Positions 10,794-21,666 of a stretch of 64,000 nucleotides of DNA are shown piece by piece; positions within the stretch are counted from its first letter, which is position 1; each line of letters starts with the position of its first letter. The DNA comes from Candidatus Planktophila versatilis (lineage in GTDB: Bacteria; Actinomycetota; Actinomycetes; Nanopelagicales; Nanopelagicaceae). Both the position numbers and the translations under genes were made by a program. The notes beneath the pieces were generated by a model. It worked only from the letters and a program-made list of their open reading frames with translations, did not search any database and had not been told where the DNA came from. The DNA lies in NCBI RefSeq assembly GCF_002288265.1, contig NZ_CP016778.1, positions 682,001 through 746,000 on the forward strand. Reading direction: 5' to 3'.

Positions 10794-12949
10794 GTTCGAT
10801 AGACGTCATAGACGCCTTCAATATTTCGCACTGCAGCCAACACGGAATCAAGATGCTTGGCATCAGCCATTTCAAAGGTAAAGCGAGAGATGGCAACGCG
10901 ATCCTTAGATGTACTCACCGCTGCGCTTAGAATATTGACGTGTTGCTCCGAAAGAGTTCTGGTGACATCAGCTAACAGGCGCGCACGATCTAAAGCTTCA
11001 ACCTGAATATTTACCAGGAATAGGCTTGCCGCACCCAATAACCACTTAACTCCCACTACTCGCTCACCTTGATTCTCACGAAGATCAGTAGCGTTGATGC
11101 AATCCTCCCGGTGCACAGAGATGCCAGAGCCCTTGGTAATAAAGCCCATAATTGCATCCCCTGGAACTGGCGTGCAGCAACGAGCGAGCTTTACCAATAC
11201 GTCATCAACGCCTTCAACCTCCACGGCACTCGATGTCCGCTTGGTAACTTGCATACCAGTCGGAATATTTTCAATAGTTACTTCTGGATGAGAATCTTCA
11301 CCTGACATCGATGCAGTGAGCTTTTCAACGATTGAAGCAGCCGAAACATGTCCATCACCGACTGCGTTATAGAGCGCATCAATATCGGCATAATGCATAT
11401 CGTGGGCTAGCTCCAACAACGCGTGACCAGCAAAAATCTTCTGTAGTGGAAGTCCTGCTTTACGCATTTGGCGAGCAATAGATTCACGCCCGGCATCGAT
11501 AGCTTCTTCCCTACGCTCCTTACTAAACCAAGCTTTGATCTTTGAACGAGCACGCGGACTCTTTACAAAATTGAGCCAATCGCGACTTGGCCCCGCATGT
11601 TCACCCTTATTGGTAACAATCTCAATCACATCACCATTGACCAACTCTGATTCAAGCGGAACCAGACGGCCATTAACTTTGGCTCCCGCACAGCGCAAAC
11701 CCACATCAGTGTGAACTGAAAAGGCGAAGTCAACTGGTGTTGAACCACCCGGAAGTGCAACAACTGAACCCTTGGGCGTGAAGACAAATACTTCTGGACT
11801 TCCCAAATCAAAACGTAGCGCTTCCAGAAATTCAGATGGATCCTCAGTCTCCTTCTGCCATTCATGTAGTTGTCGCAGCCACATCATCTCTGGGGTATTA
11901 GTCTCTGGCTCACCGCTTTGCTTGTATTTCCAGTGCGCTGCGATACCAAACTCAGCTCGAGAGTGCATCTCATAGGTGCGAATCTGAATTTCGATCGCTT
12001 TACCGTTTGGCCCAATAACAGTGGTGTGAAGTGATTGATAGAGATTAAATTTAGGCATCGCTATGTAATCTTTAAACCGACCCGGAACCGGACTCCAGCG
12101 AGCGTGAATCGAACCCAATACCGCATAACAATCCTTCACATCATTTACAAGAACTCTAATTCCCACTAAATCATAGATTTCATTAAACTCACGGCCTCTG
12201 ACAACCATCTTCTGATAAACACTGAAGAAATGCTTATTACGTCCGGTAACCGTTGCTGTGATCAAATCTCGCTGCAAGTCCTTCTCAACAGCGTCAACAA
12301 CTTCAGATGTAAGTGCATCACGTGATGGCGATCTCTCTGCCACCAGCCTTGAAATCTCTTCAAATTTCTTCGGCTCTAACACGGCGAACGAAAGATCCTC
12401 TAGCTCCCACTTGATGGCATTCATTCCGAGTCTGTGGGCTAGTGGAGCATAAATGTCCAGGGTCTCTTGCGCCTTGCGTTGTGCCGATTCGGCTGAGACA
12501 AAACCCCAGGTGCGAGCGTTATGAAGGCGATCAGCTAATTTGATCACCAATACGCGAATGTCGCGAGACATCGCAATGACCATCTTACGAACCGTCTCAG
12601 CCTCGGCAGTTGGACCGTAGGTCAATTTATCGAGCTTGGTAACGCCATCGACCAAGTTAGCGATTTCATCCCCAAAGTCAGTACGAAGTTGTTGGAGCGA
12701 ATAAGGAGTATCTTCGACAGTATCGTGCAATAAGGAAGCGACAATGGTTATTTCGTTTAAACCTAATTCGGCCAAAATAAGTGAGACTGCAACTGGATGA
12801 GTGATGTAATCCTCGCCAGATTTTCTCAGCTGTCCCTCATGAGCTGTACGAGCAATCTTAAAAGCACGTTCAATCTCTGCGCCATTACTTTGAGGGTGAT
12901 GCTCCTTAAGCGCACCTATAAGAGGTGCGATTAAGGTTTCTGTATCCAT
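10790..12949 (-). CDS. relA: Bifunctional (p)ppGpp synthetase/hydrolase RelA/SpoT (Rel)
   Basis: Makes and degrades the stringent-response alarmone. Domains in order: HD hydrolase with HDTVEDTPYS, synthetase with REFNEIYDLVGIRV and the Gly-loop region, TGS (VFVFTPKGSVVALPGG), a helical and conserved-cysteine segment (ARCCTPVPGDAIMGF), and a C-terminal ACT domain. The intact HD motif argues for a dual-function enzyme. A TTG two codons upstream at 12955 is possible; I prefer ATG at 12949 (719 residues). It starts 11 bases after the secF stop. Confidence 0.95.
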   Translation of the reverse strand: MDTETLIAPLIGALKEHHPQSNGAEIERAFKIARTAHEGQLRKSGEDYITHPVAVSLILAELGLNEITIVASLLHDTVEDTPYSLQQLRTDFGDEIANLVDGVTKLDKLTYGPTAEAETVRKMVIAMSRDIRVLVIKLADRLHNARTWGFVSAESAQRKAQETLDIYAPLAHRLGMNAIKWELEDLSFAVLEPKKFEEISRLVAERSPSRDALTSEVVDAVEKDLQRDLITATVTGRNKHFFSVYQKMVVRGREFNEIYDLVGIRVLVNDVKDCYAVLGSIHARWSPVPGRFKDYIAMPKFNLYQSLHTTVIGPNGKAIEIQIRTYEMHSRAEFGIAAHWKYKQSGEPETNTPEMMWLRQLHEWQKETEDPSEFLEALRFDLGSPEVFVFTPKGSVVALPGGSTPVDFAFSVHTDVGLRCAGAKVNGRLVPLESELVNGDVIEIVTNKGEHAGPSRDWLNFVKSPRARSKIKAWFSKERREEAIDAGRESIARQMRKAGLPLQKIFAGHALLELAHDMHYADIDALYNAVGDGHVSAASIVEKLTASMSGEDSHPEVTIENIPTGMQVTKRTSSAVEVEGVDDVLVKLARCCTPVPGDAIMGFITKGSGISVHREDCINATDLRENQGERVVGVKWLLGAASLFLVNIQVEALDRARLLADVTRTLSEQHVNILSAAVSTSKDRVAISRFTFEMADAKHLDSVLAAVRNIEGVYDVYRT

Positions 12950-12960
12950 ATGCAAAAAGG

Positions 12961-14010
12961 TTATTTGCGACCTTTGCGCTTAGGTTGATTACGTGGACCG
13001 CGCGCAGCTGTTGAATCTGTTGGCTTACTTTCTGTGGGCACCGGTGCTCCGCCTCGCGCTGCAACTCTCTTTGCGAGAGCCTGCATCGCAGGCTCCTTCT
13101 CACGAAGGGAAGCTAGGAATGGGGGTGCAATAAATACAGATGAATAGGTTCCTACTGCGAGCCCGATAAAGAGCGCGAGTGAAAGATCTTTCAATGTGCC
13201 AGCGCCCAGTAATCCTGCGCCTACGAAAAGAATTGAACCAACAGGTAGGAGTGCGATGATCGATGTGTTCGCAGAGCGCACCAGAGTCTGATTGACAGCT
13301 AAGTTTGCAGCCTGTGAATATGTCTGCTTGCTATTGGCTGTGACAGATTTTGTATTCTCTCTTACTTTATCGAAGACCACGACAGTGTCATAGAGCGAAT
13401 AGCCAAGAATTGTCAGGAATCCGATCACCGTTGCCGGAGTGACATCGAAACCTACGACTGCATAAATACCGACAGTGATAAGCACGTCGTGCACCACTGC
13501 GACAATGGCTGCAAGTGCCATCTTGGGTTCAAATGCCATTGCAAGAAAGAGCATGACCGCCAATAAGAATGCGATCAATCCGTAGATAGCCTTCTTGGTA
13601 ATTTCCTTACCCCACGACGGTCCAACAATTTGAGTGTCGATTGACTCAGCTGGAACATCAAAGGTGAAGGTCAGAACATTCTCGGCAGCTGTTGCCTGTG
13701 CCGGAGTGAGCGCACCGGTTTGAATACGAATCTTGTCATCACCGATCTTTTGAACGATCGCCTCGCCCGGAATATCAAATTTTGAAGCCGCTTCTCGACC
13801 TTGTTCAAGTGTGATTCCAGGCTTCGTCACTGTGTAGGAAGCTCCACCTTTGAACTCAAGACCCAAATGCAAACCTTGAATCGTAAGCGCAGCTATCGAA
13901 GCAAGTAAGAAGAGCGCTGAAATCGAGTACCAACGCTTGCGATTTCCAACGATGTTAAATGAAGTCTCACCAGAGTAGAGACGCCCACCAAGACCTGAAA
14001 TTTTAGCCAT
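12961..14010 (-). CDS. secF: Protein translocase subunit SecF
   Basis: Works with SecD to drive late steps of Sec-dependent export by proton motive force. The 349 residues show a first transmembrane helix after RKRWYSIS, a periplasmic P4 domain with LGLEFKGGASYT, and five further helices at the C-terminus, including GYSLYDTVVVFD. The tail is basic and proline-rich (QPKRKGRK). The open frame extends 15 codons upstream into secD, but ATG at 14010 has GGAGG at about 9 bases and matches the family start. Confidence 0.95.
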   Translation of the reverse strand: MAKISGLGGRLYSGETSFNIVGNRKRWYSISALFLLASIAALTIQGLHLGLEFKGGASYTVTKPGITLEQGREAASKFDIPGEAIVQKIGDDKIRIQTGALTPAQATAAENVLTFTFDVPAESIDTQIVGPSWGKEITKKAIYGLIAFLLAVMLFLAMAFEPKMALAAIVAVVHDVLITVGIYAVVGFDVTPATVIGFLTILGYSLYDTVVVFDKVRENTKSVTANSKQTYSQAANLAVNQTLVRSANTSIIALLPVGSILFVGAGLLGAGTLKDLSLALFIGLAVGTYSSVFIAPPFLASLREKEPAMQALAKRVAARGGAPVPTESKPTDSTAARGPRNQPKRKGRK

Positions 14011-14014
14011 TGTC

Positions 14015-15547
14015 TTATGCCTCCACAGTAGTAGTTGAAGTATTTGCTCTCGCACCCTTTAGCCCGACGCTCTTAGGCGAGAATCCCGAGAGTGGATGAC
14101 CGGAGGCAAAGAAATTGATACGCGCAATGAGTGTGACCAGCGGCTTGGTGAAGATGAAGACCACTATCAAGTCAACGAGTGTGGTGAGCCCCAATGTAAA
14201 TGCGAAACCACGCACACCACCGACAGCAAAGAAATAGAGCAGTACTGCAGCGAGAATCGAAACCATGTCAGCCACGATGATTGTGTGACGTGCTCGCAGC
14301 CAACCCATATCGACTGCAGATCTCAGAGATCTTCCTTCTCTCGCTTCATCTCGAACACGTTCGAAGAAGACAATAAATGAGTCAGCAGTAATTCCGATTG
14401 CAACAATGGCGCCAGCGATACCTGCCAGAGTTAATGTGAATCCGATTGCCTCACCCAGAACCAAGAAGAGTAAATAGACAAGCGCTGATGCAACAGCGAG
14501 TGAGCCAACAGTTACTAACCCAAGTGCCCGGTAATACAGAACTGAGAATATGACCACAAGAATCAAACCCAGTGCTCCAGCTAACAGACCAGCATCTAAC
14601 TGATCAGAGCCGAGCGTTGGAGAAACTTGCTGAACTTCACCACGATCGAATGCCAGCGGTAGCGCACCATACTTAAGGACGTTGGCGAGATCTTCTGCCT
14701 CTGTTTGCGTAAATGATCCGGTGATCTGCGCGTTACCTGAAGGAATCGCTTCATTGATCGATGGCGCTGAAACAACCAAACCATCTAGAACGATTGCCAC
14801 CTGATTTAAAGGTGAGGCAAGTGATGTAACACGACCTGTGAGAGCACCAAATGCTGAAGTTCCTTCGCCATTAAAGGAAAGTGCTACAAACCAACCAGCT
14901 GAGCCTTGCTGATCGATGCCTGCTGATGCCTTAGAAACCTGCTGTCCTAGCACTTCAGCCGGAGCAAGAATGTATTTACTTGTCCCAGTTCGTGAACACG
15001 CAACAATTGTTTCCGCAGGGGAATCTGCACCAGTTCCCTGTTGATTCTCTAACTTGGAACAATCAAGTGCGGCAAACTTTGCATTTAGTTCCGGTGTGAC
15101 TCCTGCTGTGGGAGTGGCAGTGTCCAATCCACTTCCCGCTAAGCCGGATGATTCTGCAAGAACTTGCCTAAAACGAAGTTCTGCAGTTTGTCCAACCAAA
15201 TCAACAACACGACGACCAGAATCTCCAGGAACGGAGATAACGATCTGGCGGTTAGTTCCGCTTCCCTGTGCTGTTACTTCAGACTCTGCGACACCAAGTG
15301 AGTTCACACGTTGGCGGATAATCGTGACTGCCTGATCAATTGCCGCCGATGTAATTTTATTTGAATCATTCGAAGCGCGAGGTTGCAGCGTGACACTAGT
15401 GCCACCGCGCAGATCAAGGCCAAGCTTGACCGAGGATGCACCCTGAAGCAGGGCCGTTCCTACGAGTCCGAGCAGAATGACTGCCAGCAGCGCTAAAGCT
15501 CGAGCGGGCCGACCTGAGGTCTTCACAGTTTTAGTAGGTGTGGACAT
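14015..15547 (-). CDS. secD: Protein translocase subunit SecD
   Basis: A 510-residue partner of SecF. An N-terminal helix (about residues 16-34) is followed by the D1 motif LGLDLRGGTSVTLQ, a large extracytoplasmic P1 domain, and five C-terminal helices with GIAGAIVAIGITADSFIVFF. Starts 11 bases downstream of the ruvB stop. The ruvCAB-secDF-relA order is conserved in actinobacteria, which lends confidence to the whole run. Confidence 0.96.
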   Translation of the reverse strand: MSTPTKTVKTSGRPARALALLAVILLGLVGTALLQGASSVKLGLDLRGGTSVTLQPRASNDSNKITSAAIDQAVTIIRQRVNSLGVAESEVTAQGSGTNRQIVISVPGDSGRRVVDLVGQTAELRFRQVLAESSGLAGSGLDTATPTAGVTPELNAKFAALDCSKLENQQGTGADSPAETIVACSRTGTSKYILAPAEVLGQQVSKASAGIDQQGSAGWFVALSFNGEGTSAFGALTGRVTSLASPLNQVAIVLDGLVVSAPSINEAIPSGNAQITGSFTQTEAEDLANVLKYGALPLAFDRGEVQQVSPTLGSDQLDAGLLAGALGLILVVIFSVLYYRALGLVTVGSLAVASALVYLLFLVLGEAIGFTLTLAGIAGAIVAIGITADSFIVFFERVRDEAREGRSLRSAVDMGWLRARHTIIVADMVSILAAVLLYFFAVGGVRGFAFTLGLTTLVDLIVVFIFTKPLVTLIARINFFASGHPLSGFSPKSVGLKGARANTSTTTVEA

Positions 15548-15558
15548 AAGAGGAGAGT

Positions 15559-16617
15559 CTAGGCGTCAGGCGCTGGTGTGTCGAAAAGAGAAATCGTCCC
15601 AGCCGGAGGTGTTCGCCCCACATGCTCCCAACCAAGGGCGGTAGCTATGCGACCTCGTGGGGTCCGCGCCATAAAGCCATTTCTGACTAAGAATGGTTCA
15701 GCAACAGATTCCACTGTCTCAGTCTCTTCCCCCACAGCAATCGCAAGTGTGGAAAGTCCAACCGGGCCACCAGCAAATCTTTCAATGAGTGCAAGGAGAA
15801 CAGATCGATCTAATCGATCGAGCCCCTTCTCATCAACTTCATACATTTGCAGCGCGGCAGTTGCATCTGAGTGAATGATTCTTTCAGAACCACGCACCTG
15901 GGCATAATCACGCACTCTTCGCAGCAATCTATTTGCGATTCTCGGCGTGCCTCTGGATCTTCCTGCAATCTCTGAAACTGCCTTTACATCTATTTCAAGG
16001 CCGAGCAGCGATGCACTTCGCGAAATAACTTGGGCCAACTCAGATTCTTCATAGAAATCTAGGTGCGCCGTAAAGCCGAAACGATCGCGCAATGGAGATG
16101 TCAACAAGCCTGCTCGAGTAGTAGCACCTACGAGTGTGAAGTGAGGAAGCTGCAACGGAATAGCGGTGGCCCCTGGTCCTTTACCAACAACGATATCAAC
16201 TCGGAAATCTTCCATCGCAAGATAGAGCAACTCTTCAGCCGGACGCGGAAGACGATGAATCTCATCAAGGAAAAGAATTTCTCCTTCAACCAAAGAGGAA
16301 AGAATTGCCGCTAAATCCCCCGCATGGGTAATTGCTGGACCAGAGGTTATTCGAATCGGGGTCTGCATCTCACTCGCCAGAATCATCGCCAGCGTTGTCT
16401 TACCAAGTCCGGGCGGACCCGAAAGAAGAATGTGGTCTGCCGCCGATCCTCGCTTGCGAGCAGCACTGAGCAATACATCGATTTGTTCGCGCACTCGATG
16501 TTGCCCAATAAAATCCTTGAGCGTCTTCGGACGTAGTGCGTGTTCGATTCCCGAGTCATCATTTGTGAGATCTGGGTTCACAATCCGCTCACCGCTATTA
16601 CCTGGTTCGATAGTCAC
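15559..16617 (-). CDS. ruvB: Holliday junction branch migration helicase RuvB
   Basis: Hexameric AAA+ motor for branch migration with RuvA. Walker A is GPPGLGKTT, Walker B is LFLDEIHRL, sensor 1 is GATTRAG, and the C-terminal winged-helix domain holds RTPRGR. Length 352 is standard. The start is GTG at 16617, immediately adjacent to the ruvA TAA with no spacer. Confidence 0.97.
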   Translation of the reverse strand: MTIEPGNSGERIVNPDLTNDDSGIEHALRPKTLKDFIGQHRVREQIDVLLSAARKRGSAADHILLSGPPGLGKTTLAMILASEMQTPIRITSGPAITHAGDLAAILSSLVEGEILFLDEIHRLPRPAEELLYLAMEDFRVDIVVGKGPGATAIPLQLPHFTLVGATTRAGLLTSPLRDRFGFTAHLDFYEESELAQVISRSASLLGLEIDVKAVSEIAGRSRGTPRIANRLLRRVRDYAQVRGSERIIHSDATAALQMYEVDEKGLDRLDRSVLLALIERFAGGPVGLSTLAIAVGEETETVESVAEPFLVRNGFMARTPRGRIATALGWEHVGRTPPAGTISLFDTPAPDA

Positions 16618-17226
16618 TTAGGACCGTCGCCCTTGTGCCAAAGTAGCTTTGAGCAACTCAGATAAATCAAGGGAAGAAGCATCGACACCGGATTCGGCAT
16701 ATGTTGCTAAGACTTCATTAATTGCCGAGTCCGAATCTTTGGCACTAAATCCAAGTGAGACCAGAGCTGAGGTCAGTTGCTCGCGCCAAATAGGTTGATG
16801 GCTCTGCACGCGCTCGGCTCCGCCCAAATCAGAAATCTTTCCTTTGAGTTCCAGAATAAGTCTTTGTGCGCCTTTGCGCCCGATTCCCGGAACCTTCTCT
16901 ATCGCCTTGATATCTTCCTGCGCAATGGCTCGAGACAGAGAATCAGGGCTATGGGATCCCATGATTGCTAACGCAACCTTCGGTCCGATTCCAGAGACTG
17001 TCTGCACGAGTTCAAAGGTATTTCTGCTTTCCTCATCTAGAAAACCAAAGAGAGTAAGTGAATCTTCCCGAACAACTAGTGAAGTAAATAATTGAGTTGC
17101 CGCACCAAGATGAAGCTGGGCGCTAGTCGGCCCAGTGATGGAGACAGCTAGCCCAACACCTCCAACTTCAATCACAGCCCGATCTGAATTAATTGACCGA
17201 ACGATTCCGTTTACTAGTGAAATCAT
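16618..17226 (-). CDS. ruvA: Holliday junction DNA-binding protein RuvA
   Basis: Tetrameric junction-binding protein, 202 residues. The OB-fold N-terminus ([12 protein letters not shown]) is followed by two helix-hairpin-helix motifs ([13 protein letters not shown] and [16 protein letters not shown]) and a small C-terminal domain that contacts RuvB. Its ATG overlaps the ruvC stop by four bases. Confidence 0.96.
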   Translation of the reverse strand: MISLVNGIVRSINSDRAVIEVGGVGLAVSITGPTSAQLHLGAATQLFTSLVVREDSLTLFGFLDEESRNTFELVQTVSGIGPKVALAIMGSHSPDSLSRAIAQEDIKAIEKVPGIGRKGAQRLILELKGKISDLGGAERVQSHQPIWREQLTSALVSLGFSAKDSDSAINEVLATYAESGVDASSLDLSELLKATLAQGRRS

Positions 17227-17777
17227 TTCTTCACCAACTTAGCGAGCCGGGATTTCTCAATCGCTACCGCTTCTGCAATTTTGGTATTTGCCCCACCTCG
17301 CCAAATATGACAGATCGCGAGGGCTAAGGCGTCGGTGCTATCGACCGGCTTCGGGATTGACTCTAAATTAAGTAAGCGCTTAACCATCTCGGCGACCTGC
17401 GCTTTATTTGCTCGCCCAGATCCGGTAACGGCAGCTTTTACTTCAGAGGGTGTATGCATCATCACTGGGATGTTTCTGCGCGCTGCAACTAAGAGCGCGA
17501 TTCCGGCAGCTTGCGCGGTTCCCATCACGGTACGAACATTGTGTTGCGAAAAGACTCGCTCCACAGCAATCACGGTGGGTTTATGAAGAGCTATCCACTC
17601 CTCCAATTCACTTTCTAACTGAAGTAAGCGCAGCTCGAGGGCGGCATCTGGAGGTGTAAGAATCACGCCGACACCAATTAATGTAAGTGGTGAACCAATT
17701 GCGCCTTCGACAACGCCCACGCCACAACGAGTCAGCCCAGGGTCCACCCCAAGTACTCGTTTATATATCTGGCTCAT
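17223..17777 (-). CDS. ruvC: Holliday junction resolvase RuvC
   Basis: RNase H-fold endonuclease that cuts branched junctions made by RuvAB. Acidic catalytic residues are visible in [18 protein letters not shown] and the C-terminal [12 protein letters not shown]; the DNA-contact segment is [10 protein letters not shown]. Length 184 is typical. It starts 32 bases downstream of the yebC stop. Confidence 0.95.
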   Translation of the reverse strand: MSQIYKRVLGVDPGLTRCGVGVVEGAIGSPLTLIGVGVILTPPDAALELRLLQLESELEEWIALHKPTVIAVERVFSQHNVRTVMGTAQAAGIALLVAARRNIPVMMHTPSEVKAAVTGSGRANKAQVAEMVKRLLNLESIPKPVDSTDALALAICHIWRGGANTKIAEAVAIEKSRLAKLVKK

Positions 17778-17809
17778 AACTTCTAAGCCTAGGTCAGCCC
17801 TACGACGAC

Positions 17810-18562
17810 TTAAGAAAGGCTCGCCAGGACTTCATCTGAGACATCGAAATTGGAGTAGACATTCTGCACATCATCTAACTCCTCAATCGCATCAATAAGT
17901 TCAAAGACCTTGGTAGCTCCTTCGGCATCGAGTGGAATCTGCATCGATGGCAGGAAGGAAGAATCTGCTGATTCATAATCAATTCCGGCACTTTGCAGCG
18001 CAGTTCTAGCTGCAACGAGATCACTGGCTTCACAGACAACTTCAAATGATTCACCTAAATCATTCACATCTTCAACCCCAGCCTCAAGTGCTGCTTCCAG
18101 AATTGAATCCTCGGTGACCCCACCAGCCTTATTCACGATAATGACGCCTTTGCGATTAAAAAGATATGCCACAGATCCCGGATCTGCCATGCTGCCACCA
18201 TTTCGTGTGACCGCAACACGTACCTCAGACGCTGCTCGATTACGGTTATCAGATAGACACTCGATCATGAGCGCAACACCATTAGGCCCATAGCCCTCAT
18301 ACATAATTGTTTGCCAATCAGCGCCACCAGATTCAAGGCCGGCTCCGCGCTTGACCGCTCTTTCAATATTATCTGCCGGCATTGAGTTCTTCTTCGCCTT
18401 AGCAATGGCATCAAACAGGGTTGGGTTGCCTTCAACTTCCGGACCACCATTGCGAGATGCGACTTCAATAGCCTTAATTAACTTGGCAAAATTCTTCGCC
18501 CGACGGCTATCAATGATCGCCTTCTTATGCTTGGTCGTCGCCCATTTGGAATGGCCTGACAT
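17810..18562 (-). CDS. yebC: YebC/PmpR-family protein
   Basis: A 250-residue protein starting [15 protein letters not shown], the family hallmark. It continues through [14 protein letters not shown] and a C-terminal acidic domain. Members have been described as transcription regulators, and more recently as factors that help ribosomes through proline-rich stretches; which applies here is unknown. ATG at 18562 is chosen because GAGGTG lies about 7 bases upstream. A GTG three codons earlier is less likely. Confidence 0.93.
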   Translation of the reverse strand: MSGHSKWATTKHKKAIIDSRRAKNFAKLIKAIEVASRNGGPEVEGNPTLFDAIAKAKKNSMPADNIERAVKRGAGLESGGADWQTIMYEGYGPNGVALMIECLSDNRNRAASEVRVAVTRNGGSMADPGSVAYLFNRKGVIIVNKAGGVTEDSILEAALEAGVEDVNDLGESFEVVCEASDLVAARTALQSAGIDYESADSSFLPSMQIPLDAEGATKVFELIDAIEELDDVQNVYSNFDVSDEVLASLS

Positions 18563-18620
18563 TGTCAACACCTCAATCGTTTATCAAGAGGCGATTACCT
18601 ACGCCTCTAAGAGCTCAACT

Positions 18621-19193
18621 TTATCGCGCTTTACACATCTCATCAAAGAAGTAACGATGTATTTCCAGGTTACTCGTTAATTCTGGGTGGAAACTTGTCG
18701 CAAGAACTTTGCCTTCGCGCACCGCAACCGCGTGCCCAGCAGCTTCCGCTAGAACCTGAACCCCAGGACCAGACTGCTCAACCCACGGAGCTCTAATAAA
18801 GACTGCATTCATCGCCTTGCCATTAAATGTGAGCTCTGATTCAAAGGAATCAACCTGCCTGCCAAAAGCATTTCGGCGCACCGTAATATCTAGACCGCCA
18901 AATGTCTCTTGACCTTTAGCGCCATCCAGGATGCGCTCGGCTAAGAGAATCATTCCAGCACATGATCCATACACTGGAAGTCCATCACCAATGTGCTTTC
19001 GGATGGGATTAAATAGCTCGAATGTCTTAGCCAGATGAACAATGGTGGTGGATTCTCCCCCGGGCAAAATCAGCGCGTCAACGCTTTCTAATTCAGCTAA
19101 ACGCCTTACTTCTATAGCTTCATGACCACATTGGGTTGTGGCAAGAATGTGCTCGCGGAAATCTCCTTGTAGAGCTAGCACGCCAACTTTCAT
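18621..19193 (-). CDS. pdxT: Pyridoxal 5'-phosphate synthase glutaminase subunit
   Basis: Hydrolyses glutamine and channels ammonia to PdxS. A 190-residue class I-like amidotransferase with the nucleophile Cys in [17 protein letters not shown], and the His-Glu pair in TSFHPELT. It lies 13 bases after pdxS in the standard pdxST pair, so the organism can make vitamin B6 de novo by the DXP-independent route. Confidence 0.96.
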   Translation of the reverse strand: MKVGVLALQGDFREHILATTQCGHEAIEVRRLAELESVDALILPGGESTTIVHLAKTFELFNPIRKHIGDGLPVYGSCAGMILLAERILDGAKGQETFGGLDITVRRNAFGRQVDSFESELTFNGKAMNAVFIRAPWVEQSGPGVQVLAEAAGHAVAVREGKVLATSFHPELTSNLEIHRYFFDEMCKAR

Positions 19194-19206
19194 AAACTTG
19201 CGTTAA

Positions 19207-20094
19207 CTACCAACCACGATCTGCTAAACGATGTGGCACCGGAATATCTGCAACATTGATTCCAACCATTGCCTCGCCCAGACCGCGGGAAACTTCGGCC
19301 AAAACCTTTGCATCCTGATAGAACGTCGTTGCCTTCACGCAGGCTGCTGCGCGTTGTGCCGGATTTCCTGATTTGAAAATTCCAGATCCTACGAAGACTC
19401 CATCGGCACCCATCTGCATCATGAGCGCAGCATCTGCCGGTGTTGCAATTCCACCAGCAGTAAAGAGCACAACCGGCAGTTTTCCAGTCTCAGCAACTTC
19501 CTTGACTAACGCATATGGTGCTTGCAACTCTTTAGCTGCAACATAGAGTTCATCTTCGCGCAGCGAAGAGAGGCGTCTAATCTCTGCACCAATTGTGCGC
19601 ATATGCATCATGGCATTAGAGACATCGCCGGTTCCAGCTTCACCCTTGGAACGGATCATGGCGGCACCTTCGTTGATACGACGGAGGGCTTCTCCTAAAT
19701 TCGTTGCTCCACACACAAAAGGAATTTTGAAATTCCACTTATCAATATGGTTGGTGTAGTCAGCCGGGGTGAGAACTTCAGATTCATCGATGTAATCAAC
19801 ACCGAGACTTTCAATAATTTGAGCTTCCACGAAATGTCCGATGCGAACCTTCGCCATGACTGGAATCGAGACCGCTGCCTGAATCGCTTCAATCATGTCT
19901 GGATCTGACATGCGAGCTACGCCACCTTGGGCGCGAATATCTGCTGGTACGCGTTCTAACGCCATCACTGCACATGCACCAGCATCTTCGGCAATTCTGG
20001 CTTGCTCAACATTGACGACATCCATGATGACGCCACCCTTAAGCATTTCAGCCATTCCGCGCTTGACGCGTGCTGTGCCAGTTGTTTCAGACAT
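19207..20094 (-). CDS. pdxS: Pyridoxal 5'-phosphate synthase lyase subunit
   Basis: Condenses ribose 5-phosphate, glyceraldehyde 3-phosphate and ammonia to PLP in a 24-subunit complex with PdxT. The 295 residues show [16 protein letters not shown], a substrate-binding Lys in [21 protein letters not shown], and [13 protein letters not shown]. The start is an ATG with AGGAG about 10 bases upstream. Confidence 0.97.
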   Translation of the reverse strand: MSETTGTARVKRGMAEMLKGGVIMDVVNVEQARIAEDAGACAVMALERVPADIRAQGGVARMSDPDMIEAIQAAVSIPVMAKVRIGHFVEAQIIESLGVDYIDESEVLTPADYTNHIDKWNFKIPFVCGATNLGEALRRINEGAAMIRSKGEAGTGDVSNAMMHMRTIGAEIRRLSSLREDELYVAAKELQAPYALVKEVAETGKLPVVLFTAGGIATPADAALMMQMGADGVFVGSGIFKSGNPAQRAAACVKATTFYQDAKVLAEVSRGLGEAMVGINVADIPVPHRLADRGW

Positions 20095-20138
20095 TTATCA
20101 AAGCTCCTAGTTCAGTGCAGTATGTGCAGGAGAAGAGT

Positions 20139-21188
20139 CTACTTTGGAGTTACCGATGCTGCATCCGCGTTTGTGAGAGTGAAAACAGGTTCCCTATCTG
20201 TCAGGGCCACCCATATCTGCCCCTTTTCAAAGGTGATCTCTTCCCCACTCATGCTGAGCCAGCGAGTTCCCTCTTCGGCAGTGGGTCTGCTCCAGGTGGC
20301 TTTAATGGATTTACCGTTTCGCAGGATGTAACCGCTGCCACTCCCGACAGTCGTTGAAAGTGGAGTCACTTCACCATTTTTGTCCTTATAGATTGAATCC
20401 GTAATTGAAACTAGTTGAATGACAAATGTAGAAGCACCAAGCCGAGTCCCCGATTCTGTGATGTTCGGCTCCTTTCGAAAATCTAAAAGCCAACGATTCT
20501 CTTTCTTAGACCATTGCACATCATAGGAACTAGCTGGCCAAGAAATCTGTGCAGTTGTAATTGCTACTCCTTCATCTGATACTTTTCCAAAATTCCAGCC
20601 CATGTTCTTTGATTGCGCAAAATCCAAGCCTATGCTCTTTGCCAGTTCCAGCAATAGGTCTGCTCGTAGCACCATCGCATATGGCTGGGTGCGATTCGGA
20701 TCTGTTGTGAAAATTGTCGGCGAGTTTCGTTGTGCCCCTAGGTCATGAAGATTTGCCGCCGCGATAATCGGAAGCATTTTGCTTTGCGCTCCACTATAAG
20801 CAAATCCCACCCGACCAAACTGAGCAAGCAGTTCAACATCTGAAATGCGCGCCGAGCGAACTGGTCCAATCCGTGTGGGAATCTTTGAAGAGAAGACCGC
20901 GGCAAGGCGGGTAGAGCCACCTTCAACTTGTTCGATGTAAACCAAGTCCGCATCCTCTAACCCAATCTGTGGATGAGCCATCGATGTGTCATCAATCTTC
21001 ACAACAAGTATCGGACCATCAGCACCCACACGTCCACTAATTGAATTCTCGGCCGGAGCTTCGGAAAAAGGGCTTTTTACCTTAAAGAGTGAGTCAGGTG
21101 AAATGACGGAGGTGAGCACAACCGCGCACGATGCGATGACAAAAACAACCGCAACTAAACGCTTAAAAAACATCGCCTTCAAATTCAT
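20139..21188 (-). CDS. DUF3048 (YerB-like) extracytoplasmic protein
   Basis: A 349-residue protein with an N-terminal hydrophobic segment (about residues 10-30) and then the DUF3048 pattern: ILVVKIDDTSMAHPQ, YIEQVEGGSTRLAAVF, and RIGPVRSARISDVEL. The family (B. subtilis YerB and relatives) is secreted or lipid-anchored and of unknown function. A Cys at residue 21 lies inside the hydrophobic stretch, but I see no clean lipobox. The start overlaps the upstream LemA-like gene by 26 bases; ATG at 21173 is an alternative. Confidence 0.85.
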   Translation of the reverse strand: MNLKAMFFKRLVAVVFVIASCAVVLTSVISPDSLFKVKSPFSEAPAENSISGRVGADGPILVVKIDDTSMAHPQIGLEDADLVYIEQVEGGSTRLAAVFSSKIPTRIGPVRSARISDVELLAQFGRVGFAYSGAQSKMLPIIAAANLHDLGAQRNSPTIFTTDPNRTQPYAMVLRADLLLELAKSIGLDFAQSKNMGWNFGKVSDEGVAITTAQISWPASSYDVQWSKKENRWLLDFRKEPNITESGTRLGASTFVIQLVSITDSIYKDKNGEVTPLSTTVGSGSGYILRNGKSIKATWSRPTAEEGTRWLSMSGEEITFEKGQIWVALTDREPVFTLTNADAASVTPK

Positions 21189-21666
21189 AAGTAACCGGCT
21201 CTGGCGCCGAACCTGCTAAACGAAAGAGTCGGATAAAGAGCTTCTTTCGCACCATCTGTGTTCTCGTCACAGATTCAACGTGCATGGCGATAGCAACTTT
21301 GATTTTCGCTGTCAGGTCTTTTAGTTCAAGTAAGAGCTCTTGTTCCAAAGGATTTTGAGTATCGGCAGAATTCTCAATCAGAATTCCTAGTGCGCCAGTC
21401 AGGCCAGTCTCTGCCTGAGAGCGATCTCGGACCGTTGCCTCGCGTGCTTGGTGTGCGGCAAATGTCAGAAGAAGCGATGCTGCTGGATCAGAGATTTCAG
21501 AGCGAGCAATTTCAATGGCAACCGCAGCTCGGCGTTGCAGCAGTCCATCAAGGTTGGCCCAACTGGTCTCAACCCGGTGATGTAAGCGATTAAGTCTTGT
21601 TGCCAGAAATGATAAGTACCAAGCGAAAATAGAGAGAAAGAAGAAGGCCAGGAGAAAGTTATTCAT
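21163..21666 (-). CDS. LemA-like single-pass membrane protein
   Basis: A 167-residue protein with one N-terminal transmembrane helix (residues 1-20), then RLHHRVETSWANLDGLLQRR, which resembles the LemA-family start of the cytosolic helical domain (V..aw..id..L.rR). The rest is helical and charged. No catalytic motif is visible. It lies between pimA and the DUF3048/pdxS genes and overlaps both, so it is expressed with the PIM genes. The assignment rests on the short motif and topology. Confidence 0.65.
   Translation of the reverse strand: MNNFLLAFFFLSIFAWYLSFLATRLNRLHHRVETSWANLDGLLQRRAAVAIEIARSEISDPAASLLLTFAAHQAREATVRDRSQAETGLTGALGILIENSADTQNPLEQELLLELKDLTAKIKVAIAMHVESVTRTQMVRKKLFIRLFRLAGSAPEPVTYEFEGDVF

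Noticed and set aside
12950-12955. TTG start for relA two codons upstream
   Set aside because: ATG at 12949 is in frame, the two extra residues match nothing conserved, and no better ribosome-binding site supports TTG.
14011-14055. Longer SecF start inside the secD 3' end
   Set aside because: The extra 15 residues are unlike SecF N-termini, and GGAGG is well placed for ATG at 14010.
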